Assembly (NCBI GenBank): GCA_009780325.1
Contig: WRAF01000001.1
Location: 1-64,000, forward strand
DNA from: Bacillota bacterium
GTDB taxonomy: Bacteria > Bacillota > Clostridia > Christensenellales > Pumilibacteraceae
Direction: 5' to 3'
Length of the DNA stretch: 64,000 bases
The number at the start of each line of letters is the position of its first letter. Within the stretch, counting starts at the first letter, position 1. Under the pieces are notes generated by a model. That model had not been told where the DNA came from, made no database searches, and worked only from the letters and a program-made list of their open reading frames with translations. A program made the translations under genes and the position numbers. Positions 8,735-16,934 of the stretch are shown in pieces.

Positions 8735-11195
8735 AAAGATTAAAGAGTTGCTTTCGCTCGTGAATAATATGGAAGTGGCCTCTGATGATGCGTTTGAAGT
8801 TGCTCGCATCAAGGATTTGATATGTTATTTATCAGAAGAAAAAATTCAAGGAAAAGTTGACGATGGAGCCAAGGAGTATCTGGACACAGTACTAAACCAG
8901 GCCGCAATTAAAATTCGCACATTTGGGTACACAAGTATGCAACAGGCACAAATAAGTGAGAAAAGCTTATTCGGTGATGAGTTGCAGTTGCTTAGACTTC
9001 GCAATACAACTATACGAGAGGTTTACCGGTCAAGAGCTCATAGTCGCAGTGCCAACTACTTTTTGGACATTAGGCAAAAACAAGTACTGGACACCTTTAA
9101 CGAAAGCCTTCCTAGGCGGCTTTTTGTAAGCGCACCTACATCATTTGGAAAAACATTTTTACTGAAGGAAATTATAAATTCAAACTATGATGAGTATCAA
9201 AATATCGTAATAGTCTTGCCTACAGTCGCACTATTGCACGAAGTAACATCAGACTTAACTGAGTTTTTTAAATCTCGCAATTTTAATTATCAAGTATATA
9301 ACTCTATCTTTAGAGATATGGAAGTCGTTGATAAGGCAGTGTATGTTTTAACGCCAGAGCGTGCAGTTAGATTATTTGCGTTATTTCCTAATATTAAAAT
9401 CAATTTCTTTTTCTATGACGAAATATATAAGATTGATGAGGATGCTGCGATAAGTAATGAAGACGATCAGCTTGGTGCAGATTTTGATATGGGTGGCGAT
9501 AAAAATATTCCATCAATTGATGAAAACAATAGAGCAGTTGCTTTTAGAATTGCTTTATATTTGCTTCTTAAAAAGAGTCGTGATTTTTATATAGCTGGTC
9601 CGTATATCGAAGTCGATAAGTTAAAGCAGGGATTTATAGAGTTCATAAGCAAATATAAAGTGAAGACATTAGAGTTTCGTTTTGAACCTACATTAAAAAA
9701 TAAAATTGATTTTTCTTCAACTGCTGGCAAATTGATAAAGCGATCACCGATTAGCGGGGTTGAAGAGATTGAAACAGGTCTCAAGGGAAAAGACAAGAAA
9801 ATAAAATATCTCAAAGAAGAATATCTGAGAATTGATGAAAATCATCAGACTATATTTTTTTGTTTGCATCCAACTTACACAAATACTTATGCTGAAAAAT
9901 ATGGAGCTTTAATATCAAGAGAAAAAATAGGTAGCGAGAGATATTCTAGTTTTATAGAACACCTTGAAAAAAATTTCAATTTTAGTTATGGAAACTACGG
10001 TAGAAGGAGCAAGGAAGATTGGACTCTTTTGAAAGCTCTAAAAAAAGGTGTAGGAATTCATAACGGCAAATTGCCAAAATATTTTCAAAAAGAAATAATG
10101 CAACTTTTTAATGATAAAGAATTGCCAGTTTTGTTTTGCACTTCAACTATAATAGAAGGAGTTAACAGCAATGCCAAGAATATTGTACTTATTCATACTC
10201 CGCAAGGCAAATCAGATGCAGGAAAACGTTTTACTTTGCTTAATATCAACGGGAGAGCGGGGAGATATTTAAGGCATTTTGTAGGCAATGTGGTCTATTT
10301 AGATGAAAAGCAACAGCAAGTAGAAAATTCGCTGAGTATTAGCCTGGATTATAAAATTCTAAATGACAATGTACAACTATCAGATCATGATCTTGAAAAC
10401 ATTGAGGAAGTGGATTTGGGCACACGAAATCAAGAGAGGAAGAAAAATCTGGAGCAAAGTTTTGACAAGGCTATACTGCCGGACGAAGTTTTTATCCAAA
10501 ATAGATTGATTGAAAGGAAAATACAAGAGCGAGTGCTCAAGTTGATTATTAGCAGGATAGGTGAATTCAAAGGCATTGATAATGCTACAGTAGAAGGTTT
10601 TACAGCTAGCAACACGGAGTACCTAAACACAATATTGAGCATATGGTTTGATTATATGAAACCGTCACAAATTAACGCTATGAAGTGGTTTGCAAAAAAC
10701 TATGCCGAGAAAAGTTATGCAGGAGTTCTAAGTTATGCATTTAGTCGATTTATCAAAAGCGAGCAAACAAAAAACATCCCCAAAGATGAGAAAAAACTAC
10801 CTGAGTTTATAAATAAAGTTTATAGGCAAGTTTTTACAAATGTCAAAGATACAATAGAGTTTCAATTCCCTAGAATACCATCATTGTTTGAGGTTTTAAT
10901 AGATCATGCCTTTAAACTTAAGGGAAGGCCTTTTGAAAAACCATTAGATCTTAGTCCAATAATTCGTTTTTATGAGATAGGCGTTAAATCAGAATTAGGA
11001 CTATTGATGTCAGACAAAGGAGTACCTATTGTTACGATAAAAAAGGTAGAGGATGCTTATAAGGATGCGCTAGAATTATCCAGAGCAATTGATGGCAAGG
11101 ATGAATCATTTTGCGATTGGTACAAAAGAGCTCGCAGCATGTTTGACAGTTATGAGCAACTAATACTAGATGAGTTTGTAAAGGAGCTGATCTAA
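8727..11195 (+). CDS. hamB: Hachiman anti-phage helicase HamB
   Basis: SF2 DEAD/DEAH-like helicase of the Hachiman system. It has 822 residues. Walker A is APTSFGKT (residues 136-143), Walker B is YDEIYKID with D231-E232, and motif VI is NINGRAGRY (about 506-514). A long helical C-terminal region follows. The start ATG 8727 has AGGAGAG about 10 bases upstream and overlaps the hamA stop, so the two are co-translated. Identification rests on the paired architecture (small DUF1837 protein directly before an approximately 800-residue helicase) and the diverged DExx box. Known Hachiman HamB loads HamA; partnership here is inferred from adjacency. Confidence 0.83.
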   Translation: MNEKIKELLSLVNNMEVASDDAFEVARIKDLICYLSEEKIQGKVDDGAKEYLDTVLNQAAIKIRTFGYTSMQQAQISEKSLFGDELQLLRLRNTTIREVYRSRAHSRSANYFLDIRQKQVLDTFNESLPRRLFVSAPTSFGKTFLLKEIINSNYDEYQNIVIVLPTVALLHEVTSDLTEFFKSRNFNYQVYNSIFRDMEVVDKAVYVLTPERAVRLFALFPNIKINFFFYDEIYKIDEDAAISNEDDQLGADFDMGGDKNIPSIDENNRAVAFRIALYLLLKKSRDFYIAGPYIEVDKLKQGFIEFISKYKVKTLEFRFEPTLKNKIDFSSTAGKLIKRSPISGVEEIETGLKGKDKKIKYLKEEYLRIDENHQTIFFCLHPTYTNTYAEKYGALISREKIGSERYSSFIEHLEKNFNFSYGNYGRRSKEDWTLLKALKKGVGIHNGKLPKYFQKEIMQLFNDKELPVLFCTSTIIEGVNSNAKNIVLIHTPQGKSDAGKRFTLLNINGRAGRYLRHFVGNVVYLDEKQQQVENSLSISLDYKILNDNVQLSDHDLENIEEVDLGTRNQERKKNLEQSFDKAILPDEVFIQNRLIERKIQERVLKLIISRIGEFKGIDNATVEGFTASNTEYLNTILSIWFDYMKPSQINAMKWFAKNYAEKSYAGVLSYAFSRFIKSEQTKNIPKDEKKLPEFINKVYRQVFTNVKDTIEFQFPRIPSLFEVLIDHAFKLKGRPFEKPLDLSPIIRFYEIGVKSELGLLMSDKGVPIVTIKKVEDAYKDALELSRAIDGKDESFCDWYKRARSMFDSYEQLILDEFVKELI

Positions 11196-11197
11196 AT

Positions 11198-11593
11198 ATG
11201 CTAAAAGAATTTACATTAAAAACAGACCAAGAGGGTCTGTACAATATTACCGCCAAGGTAGCGGAGACGGTCAAGGCAAGTGGAGTCGAGAGTGGTATCG
11301 CTGTTGTTTGGTGTCCGCACACGACTGGTGGCATTACTATTAACGAGAATGCTTGTCCTGATGTGCCTGGTGACCTATTGTTTGGACTATCCAAAGCATT
11401 TCCAGACCGCGCGGAGTTTCGTCATGCGGAGGGCAATTCGGCAGCTCACTTAAAATCAAGTTGCGTGGGAGCGAGCCAAGCGATAATCATCACGGAGGGG
11501 AAGCTCTTGCTCGGCACTTGGCAAGGCATATATTTTTGCGAGTTTGACGGACCAAGGCAGCGGAAGTTTTTCGTTAAGGTGGTGGCATCATGA
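11198..11593 (+). CDS. yjbQ: YjbQ family (UPF0047) protein
   Basis: Full-length YjbQ/UPF0047 protein of 131 residues. The conserved core is visible: VWCPHTTGGITINE near the middle, then HLKSSCVGASQ and LLLGTWQGIYFCEFDGPR at the C-terminus. E. coli YjbQ has weak thiamine-phosphate synthase activity; the cellular role is not established. ATG 11198 follows the hamB stop by 2 bases and has AAGGAG about 10 bases upstream, so it is probably transcribed with the defence genes. It is the first of twelve co-directional small genes ending at 18005. The stop overlaps the next start as ATGA. Confidence 0.9.
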   Translation: MLKEFTLKTDQEGLYNITAKVAETVKASGVESGIAVVWCPHTTGGITINENACPDVPGDLLFGLSKAFPDRAEFRHAEGNSAAHLKSSCVGASQAIIITEGKLLLGTWQGIYFCEFDGPRQRKFFVKVVAS

Positions 11594-11892
11594 AAATAGA
11601 GTTTAGTGAAAGTCAAATAGAGACCATGCAGACAGCTCTTGACAAATGGGGCATGAATGCTCAGGTTGGGCAGACGATTGAGGAGTGCGCCGAGTTGATA
11701 GTCGTGCTTCAAAAATACATCAATCGGACAGAGCGCCCGGAGGTCGGCAAGATAGTTGACGAAATCGCCGATGTAGAGATGATGCTAGCTCAAATGAGGC
11801 TGGCTCTTGGGGTGGATGACGAGACGATTAAAGAGAAAATCAAGCAAAAATTTGAGCGGCTAGATTTATACTTAGCCAGAGATGAGGTTTAA
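11590..11892 (+). CDS. MazG-like nucleotide pyrophosphohydrolase
   Basis: All-alpha NTP pyrophosphohydrolase fold of the MazG/dUTPase-like group, 100 residues. The metal-binding pattern is present as EECAEL (about residues 30-35) and DEIADVEMM (about 58-66), the two E/D-rich helices that hold Mg2+. Such proteins hydrolyse non-canonical or excess NTPs; the substrate here is unknown. ATG 11590 overlaps the yjbQ stop by 4 bases. The 3' end lies 4 bases before the preferred start of the nitroreductase gene. Confidence 0.82.
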   Translation: MKIEFSESQIETMQTALDKWGMNAQVGQTIEECAELIVVLQKYINRTERPEVGKIVDEIADVEMMLAQMRLALGVDDETIKEKIKQKFERLDLYLARDEV

Positions 11893-11896
11893 CTTT

Positions 11897-12649
11897 ATGG
11901 AAAACAAATTAGATTACAAACAATTGGCAGAGACCATTTATAGTAGAAAGTCGGTGCGGAATTTTTCGGACGCAACTGCTTCTGTGCTGGAGAACAGCGG
12001 AGACCTAGTAGAAGCTTTTGGGCTTGTGTCGTTACTGCCCGACATTAAGGTGGCGGTTAGGGTACTAGAGAGCCATGAGGTCAAAAACAAGAAAGCCAAA
12101 TACTGCATTGGCTTTTATAGCGAGGATAAGCCGCTTGCTTTGGAGAATGTCGGGTTTATCGGCCAACAATTGGATTTGTTATTGCAGGTACAAGGATTGG
12201 GGATTTGTTGGTGGGGTATGAAAAAGCCTAAGAAAGAATTCAAGAGCGTGGGCGGTCTTGACTGTTTTATTACCATGATGGCGGGGATGCCTAAGTTGGA
12301 CGAAAAGCGCAGCTACCCTGATGACTTTAAGCGTAAGGCGGCGGCGGATATTATCATAGGCGGAGCGGATTTGGATAAATTAATTGAGGCAGTAAGAGTT
12401 GCTCCGAGCGCGGTCAATAGACAGCCGTGGCTTGTAGGTAAGGACGGCGACAAATACAACTTCTATTTGAGAAGCTCTAAAAACCCGTTGGATATGATCA
12501 TAGGTGATATGAGGAATATTGATATGGGTATTGCTGCTGCTCACCTTTTTGTAGTTGCTAAGGCAGAAGGATATAATACCGAATTTTGCTTTGAAGGCGA
12601 GGACAGCGGCAAGCATAAATTTGTAGCGGGGGTGAGAGTTTGGAAGTAA
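11897..12649 (+). CDS. Nitroreductase family protein (TM1586-like)
   Basis: FMN-dependent nitroreductase-fold protein of 250 residues from ATG 11897. That start has GAGG 9 bases upstream; ATG 11882, overlapping the MazG-like gene, is an alternative. The family signature IYSRKSVRNF is near the N-terminus and APSAVNRQPW, which binds FMN phosphate in relatives, is near residue 170. The fused-pseudodimer layout (two nitroreductase half-domains in one chain) fits the TM1586 type. Substrate unknown; likely reduction of nitro or quinone compounds with NAD(P)H. It overlaps the next gene by 10 bases. Confidence 0.8.
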   Translation: MENKLDYKQLAETIYSRKSVRNFSDATASVLENSGDLVEAFGLVSLLPDIKVAVRVLESHEVKNKKAKYCIGFYSEDKPLALENVGFIGQQLDLLLQVQGLGICWWGMKKPKKEFKSVGGLDCFITMMAGMPKLDEKRSYPDDFKRKAAADIIIGGADLDKLIEAVRVAPSAVNRQPWLVGKDGDKYNFYLRSSKNPLDMIIGDMRNIDMGIAAAHLFVVAKAEGYNTEFCFEGEDSGKHKFVAGVRVWK

Positions 12650-13338
12650 AGCAATTTGATAGCAACGGCGTAAATATTTCTTATACCAAAAGTGGAGAGG
12701 GACAACCGCTCATTTTCGTGCATGGCAATATGGGTAGCAATCAGTTTTTCAAAGACTGTCCAGAGTTATTCAAAGGTTACACAGTTTATATGCCAGATAG
12801 CCGCAGTCACGGTAAGAGTGGCAAGGTGAAGCGGTTGAATTACAATGACATGGCTGAGGATATTGTGCGTCTAATTGAGCATGAAAAAATGGATAAGCCG
12901 ATACTTTTTGGATTTAGTGATGGTGGGATTATAGCCTTGTTAATCGCCATGAAGCACCCCGATTTATTGGGCAAGATATTCGCAGCGGGCATAAACTTGA
13001 CCCCGAAAGGAATAAACGGTTTCTGGCGATTTTGTACGAGGCTGGCATTCTCGTTTACATTTCCTTTCAAATTTGGCGACAAGATGCGCCTTATGATGAC
13101 GCAACCTAATATTACTGCCGATGATCTAAAGGCAATCACGACTCCGACAATTGTTCTTTTCGGCGAGAAAGACATTGTCAAGCTAGCCGATTCCCAAACG
13201 GTTGTCGACAGTGTTGCAGACGGCAAGCTAGTGATAATTCCAAAAGAAAACCATGGCAGTTATATTGAGGACAATCAAAAACTTTATAATATTTTGAAGC
13301 CACACCTTGAAGAGGAGGTAGTAAGTGATGAAGAATAA
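12640..13338 (+). CDS. Alpha/beta hydrolase
   Basis: Alpha/beta-hydrolase-fold enzyme, 232 residues. The oxyanion loop is FVHGNMGS, the nucleophile elbow GFSDGG (GxSxG), the acid is in FGEKDIVK and the histidine in KENHGSYI, so the catalytic triad is complete. The start is TTG 12640 with GGGGGTG just upstream, inside the end of the nitroreductase gene; no in-frame ATG lies nearby. It overlaps the SDR gene at its 3' end. Substrate cannot be assigned; esterase or carboxylic-ester hydrolase activity is the general expectation. Confidence 0.85.
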   Translation: MEVKQFDSNGVNISYTKSGEGQPLIFVHGNMGSNQFFKDCPELFKGYTVYMPDSRSHGKSGKVKRLNYNDMAEDIVRLIEHEKMDKPILFGFSDGGIIALLIAMKHPDLLGKIFAAGINLTPKGINGFWRFCTRLAFSFTFPFKFGDKMRLMMTQPNITADDLKAITTPTIVLFGEKDIVKLADSQTVVDSVADGKLVIIPKENHGSYIEDNQKLYNILKPHLEEEVVSDEE

Positions 13339-14047
13339 AATAGCCGTAGTTACAGGCGGAGCGGGAGGAATAGGTAAGGCAATAGCAGAGGCATTAAAGG
13401 CGGCAGGTGCAAAGGTAGCCATTATAGACATTCAGCCTAATGATTACTTCGTGGGCGACTTAGCCGATAAAAAAGTGATTGAGCGGTTCGTGGACAAGGT
13501 CATAAAGGATTTTGGCAAAGTGGACTTTCTTATCAATAATGCCATTCCGTCAAGCCTTGCTTTCGGCACGGGAGTGAATGAGGGCAACATAGAGAATTTT
13601 GAACATATGCTTGTCGTGGGCGTTACAGCCCCGTTTTATTTGACAAAATTATTCCGTCCGCACTTTGCAGAGGGCGCAAGCATTATCAACATCTCATCAA
13701 CCCGTGCTGGCATGAGTCAACCCAACACGGAAGCCTACACCGCAGCTAAAGGCGGCATTTCCGCTTTAACTCGTGCGTTGGCGGTTAGTTTGGCGGGCAA
13801 GGTAAGAGTAAATACAATCAGTCCCGGTTGGGTAGACACAACGGGTGCAACTCACGGTGGAGTGGATGCAAGCCAACACCCGGTCGGGCGAGTGGGCAAG
13901 CCAGAGGACATTGCCGAGATGGTGCTGTTCCTTTGCAGCGACAAAGCGGGCTTTATTACAGGGCAAGACATTGTCATTGACGGCGGCATGACCAAACAAA
14001 TGATATACCACGGCGACAACGGGTGGGTGCTAAAGGAGACTAACTAA
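13328..14047 (+). CDS. Short-chain dehydrogenase/reductase (SDR)
   Basis: Classical SDR oxidoreductase of about 239 residues. The cofactor loop TGGAGGIG (TGxxxGIG) is at the N-terminus, NNA lies in the central sheet, and the catalytic Ser-Tyr-Lys appears as NISSTRAGM...YTAAKGG. The C-terminal GQDIVIDGGM is typical of FabG-like enzymes. Asp follows the second strand (IIDIQ), suggesting NAD(H). ATG 13328 with GAGGAGG 9 bases upstream is preferred over GTG 13325. Substrate unknown. Part of the stress-gene train; it overlaps the hydrolase by 11 bases. Confidence 0.9.
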   Translation: MKNKIAVVTGGAGGIGKAIAEALKAAGAKVAIIDIQPNDYFVGDLADKKVIERFVDKVIKDFGKVDFLINNAIPSSLAFGTGVNEGNIENFEHMLVVGVTAPFYLTKLFRPHFAEGASIINISSTRAGMSQPNTEAYTAAKGGISALTRALAVSLAGKVRVNTISPGWVDTTGATHGGVDASQHPVGRVGKPEDIAEMVLFLCSDKAGFITGQDIVIDGGMTKQMIYHGDNGWVLKETN

Positions 14048-14048
14048 A

Positions 14049-14330
14049 ATGGTAAAACACATCGTACTATTCAAATTAAAAAATCAAGCGGATAGACCCA
14101 AGGCGCTTGAGGCGCTTAACAGCATGAAAGGCAAGATTGAGGGCTTGATTGACCTTGAGACTGGCGAGGATTTTTTGGCAAGCGAGCGCAGTTATGATAT
14201 CGCTTTGATTTGCACACTAAAAGACAGGGATGCGCTAGATTTTTATCAAGCCCACTCGGTGCATCAGCCTGTAAAGAAAATAATGCATGCAATCCGAGAA
14301 TCCTCGATAGCTGTGGATTATGAATATTAG
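14049..14330 (+). CDS. Dabb-domain (stress-responsive A/B barrel) protein
   Basis: Small dimeric alpha+beta barrel protein of 93 residues. The Dabb signatures are VKHIVLFKLK at the N-terminus, a helix with a Leu/Ile-rich face, YDIALICTLKDRDALDFYQAHSVHQ in the middle, and a C-terminal VDYEY strand. Families with this fold occur in stress-induced proteins and in some enzymes; no catalytic role can be assigned here. It begins one base after the SDR stop. Confidence 0.88.
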   Translation: MVKHIVLFKLKNQADRPKALEALNSMKGKIEGLIDLETGEDFLASERSYDIALICTLKDRDALDFYQAHSVHQPVKKIMHAIRESSIAVDYEY

Positions 14331-14343
14331 GAGATAACAAAAA

Positions 14344-15435
14344 ATGCCGGAACCTATTAAAAATATGCTAAGCCCTGCGGCGATTAAAGAATTTGCAAAG
14401 GCGATACACGCTGTCTATGACGCGTTTGATGTAGACGCATTTTGTGCTGCGATGGTCGATAGTGATTATGACAGTTTAGAGCTTATGGCGAGAGGGCGCA
14501 AGATTAGTGCGGTTTTAGGGGATTTTTTGCCGAAAAATTATGAGGATGCCATTGCCGTTATAGATAAGGTAGTAAAAGTTTTTCAAGGCTTTGCGGCATT
14601 TAGCTTTCCTGAGTTTGTTGTTATCTACGGTCAGGACGAAAAGGATTGGGGTACATCCATTGCGGCATTGGGGCGATACACAGAATATTTTTCAGCCGAG
14701 TTTGCAGTAAGACCGTTTATCATAAAGGATGAAAAGCGCATGATGGCACAAATGCTTGAGTGGAGCAAGTCGGACAACGAGCATTTGAGGAGGCTGTCAT
14801 CTGAGGGCTGTCGCCCGGCGCTTCCGTGGGGACAAGCGTTAGTCAAATACAAAAAAGACCCAACGCCGATACTGTCGATACTGGAAAACCTAAAAGCCGA
14901 TCCGTCACTTTATGTCAGAAAAAGCGTGGCTAATAATCTAAACGATATTTCTAAAACGCACCCTGAATTAGTAGTTGAAATTGCAAAGCAATGGTACGGC
15001 ACGAGTGAGCAAACAAATTGGCTTGTTAAACACGGTTTAAGGACACTGCTTAAAAAAAGCAATCCCGATGCACTTGCGATTTTCGGACTAGGCAATGCCG
15101 ATGCGGTAGAGGTTAGTGATTTTGCTAATAACAATAGCATCGTTGCATGGGGCGGTGATTTGATATTCAAATTCACCATAACGGCAAAAGCTGATACAAA
15201 GGTTAGATTGGAATACGGCATAGATTACATGAAAGCAAACGATAAGCAAAGCCGCAAAGTCTTTCAAATATCCGAAATTCCATTAAAAGAGGGACAAACA
15301 AAAAACTACACCCGCAAGCACGCTCTTGCCGACCACAGCACCCGCAAGCACTATGTCGGCGCTCATGCTGTTACACTAATAGTCAATGGACAAGAGCGGG
15401 GTACACTAAATTTTGAATTGACAAAAGTACAATGA
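14344..15435 (+). CDS. DNA alkylation repair protein (AlkD-like HEAT repeats)
   Basis: Protein of 363 residues with an all-helical HEAT-like region resembling AlkC/AlkD DNA-alkylation repair glycosylases. RRLSSEGCRPALPWG and the helices containing SLYVRKSVANNLNDISK are typical of the family. The C-terminal quarter (about residues 255-363) is beta-rich, as in the longer AlkC-type members. AlkD-like enzymes excise positively charged N3- or N7-alkylpurines without base flipping. GGAGATAAC lies before ATG 14344. The stop overlaps the next start by 4 bases. Confidence 0.82.
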   Translation: MPEPIKNMLSPAAIKEFAKAIHAVYDAFDVDAFCAAMVDSDYDSLELMARGRKISAVLGDFLPKNYEDAIAVIDKVVKVFQGFAAFSFPEFVVIYGQDEKDWGTSIAALGRYTEYFSAEFAVRPFIIKDEKRMMAQMLEWSKSDNEHLRRLSSEGCRPALPWGQALVKYKKDPTPILSILENLKADPSLYVRKSVANNLNDISKTHPELVVEIAKQWYGTSEQTNWLVKHGLRTLLKKSNPDALAIFGLGNADAVEVSDFANNNSIVAWGGDLIFKFTITAKADTKVRLEYGIDYMKANDKQSRKVFQISEIPLKEGQTKNYTRKHALADHSTRKHYVGAHAVTLIVNGQERGTLNFELTKVQ

Positions 15436-15671
15436 CTTTAGAATTAGAAAAACTTCATACAACCCCTATGGGAGTTACACGAATAAAACGCAATCTAGGC
15501 TTAAGGGATTGTGATGCTGTGGATTTTTGCAAAGAGCAAATTGCAAAGGCTGACGAGATAATCCGCAAGGGTAAAAACTGGTATGCCTATGCAAAAGACA
15601 GCATTATAACAATCAATGCACATAGCTACACAATTATAACGGCACACAAAAGGAGTAAAAGCAAAATATGA
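15432..15671 (+). CDS. DUF3781 family protein
   Basis: Seventy-nine residues matching DUF3781. The recognisable segments are LHTTPMGVTRIKRNL, DAVDFCKEQI, and the C-terminal GKNWYAYAKDSIITINAHSYTIITAHK. Function unknown; family members often sit with PNPOx and DUF3788 genes, as here. It overlaps the alkylation-repair gene upstream and the PNPOx-like gene downstream by 4 bases each, so it is translationally coupled on both sides. Confidence 0.82.
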   Translation: MTLELEKLHTTPMGVTRIKRNLGLRDCDAVDFCKEQIAKADEIIRKGKNWYAYAKDSIITINAHSYTIITAHKRSKSKI

Positions 15672-16102
15672 GTAAGGCAATAGAAAAGGCGGCAGCGATA
15701 GTCGCCGCACAAACAGTAAAAAACGGCACATTTGCAGGCGAGTTTTGCTCGTTGGTTTTATTAGACCACGAGGGCTACCCGACAGCTTCAGTTTTGACTG
15801 CGGCTAAATCAGACGGGATTAAGCACCTTTGGTTTGGGGTCATTACTGACGGTAACAAAGCAAAGCGGGCAAAGGCTAACCCAAAGGCAGCTGTTCATTT
15901 CGGCACAGACTCGCATAGCGTAACCCTTGTTGGCACGGCTGAAATTTTGACCGATGAGGCTACAAAAAAAGCCATTTGGTACGACGGGCTAGAGGCTCAC
16001 TTTCCAGAGGGTGCGACTGACCCGAATTATGTCGTGCTAAAATTTACAACCAAACGCTTCAATGCTTTTGTTGACTGGCAAGACAATGAGGGGGTAATAT
16101 AA
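15668..16102 (+). CDS. Pyridoxamine 5'-phosphate oxidase family protein
   Basis: FMN-binding split-barrel protein, 144 residues. Core pattern: SLVLLDHEGYPTASVL, then HLWFGVITDGNKAKRAKANPKAAVHF, then VTLVGTAEILTDE. General members bind FMN or related flavins (for example F420 or haem in sister families) and reduce or oxidise small molecules; the substrate here is unknown. It starts at ATG 15668 overlapping DUF3781, and its stop shares a base with the DUF3788 gene start. Confidence 0.87.
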   Translation: MSKAIEKAAAIVAAQTVKNGTFAGEFCSLVLLDHEGYPTASVLTAAKSDGIKHLWFGVITDGNKAKRAKANPKAAVHFGTDSHSVTLVGTAEILTDEATKKAIWYDGLEAHFPEGATDPNYVVLKFTTKRFNAFVDWQDNEGVI

Positions 16103-16521
16103 TGGCACTAAGTATATTTGACGATAAGGCATTCATGCCGGATGATGATATGGCCGCCGCCGCTTTAGGCGATAGTTATAAATTGTGGGAGATGATAAAA
16201 AATCATCTTGCCGCTAATTATAAAAACCCAAACGAAGAATGGAAATTCTATGGCAAAGAGTCGGGCTGGACTAAAAACATCAAAAGTGGCAAACGGACAC
16301 TATTTATGTTTGTGCCAATGAAGGGCATTTTTCAAGTGTATTTTACTTTGGGCGAAAAGGCAGTTATTGTGGTGCATAATTCAGACTTACCCAATGAAGT
16401 CAAAGCCTTGATACCTGACGCAAAACAATGTGTTTGTGGATTCGGCTTTAGGTTTGATATTAAAACAGAGTTGGATACAGATGCAGTAATTAAACTTATT
16501 ACAATTAAAGACAAGAATTAA
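16102..16521 (+). CDS. DUF3788 family protein
   Basis: Protein of 139 residues matching DUF3788. Landmarks are the N-terminal LSIFDDKAFMPDDD, a mid segment EEWKFYGKESGWTKNIKSG, and the C-terminal strand CGFGFRFDIKTELD. Function unknown. It overlaps the PNPOx-like gene by one base (TAATG), supporting co-translation. Confidence 0.85.
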   Translation: MALSIFDDKAFMPDDDMAAAALGDSYKLWEMIKNHLAANYKNPNEEWKFYGKESGWTKNIKSGKRTLFMFVPMKGIFQVYFTLGEKAVIVVHNSDLPNEVKALIPDAKQCVCGFGFRFDIKTELDTDAVIKLITIKDKN

Positions 16522-16536
16522 GGAGAGCATTAAACA

Positions 16537-16932
16537 ATGATAATAACCAAAGATCAACTAATACAAGATTGCTTAAAGCTGGCGGGCAGCTACCTTGATC
16601 ACCCATATGGTGAGTTTGCCGATGTAATAAAAAACGCAGCGGGCAAGAGTTTTGCAGTCATTGGAATTTTGACCGACAAGGATATTGCGTCCATAAAAAA
16701 GAACTGTGACCCAAACGCCCCGGTGGTGGCGGGCGATATTAACATCACAATGAAGTGTCCTCCTGAGCTGATATTTCCGCTTAGGGATAAGTACGAAGCA
16801 CTCATTCCCGGCTACTACAGTAACCGCAATCATTGGAATACAGCAATTCTTAATAAAGATGTCCCGTACGAGGAAATTCTAAAAATGGTGCAACTAAGCT
16901 ATGAATTGGTAGCATCGAAATCAAAGAAGTAG
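16537..16932 (+). CDS. MmcQ/YjbR family DNA-binding-like protein
   Basis: YjbR (CyaY-like fold) protein of 131 residues. Key segments are HPYGEFADVIKN, INITMKCPPELIFPLRDKY, and the hallmark IPGYYSNRNHWNTAIL with DVPYEEILKMVQLSYELV at the C-terminus. The fold resembles DNA-binding MotCF-type domains; the function is not established. AAGGAGAGC lies upstream of ATG 16537. Member of the twelve-gene train. Confidence 0.88.
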   Translation: MIITKDQLIQDCLKLAGSYLDHPYGEFADVIKNAAGKSFAVIGILTDKDIASIKKNCDPNAPVVAGDINITMKCPPELIFPLRDKYEALIPGYYSNRNHWNTAILNKDVPYEEILKMVQLSYELVASKSKK

Positions 16933-16934
16933 TT

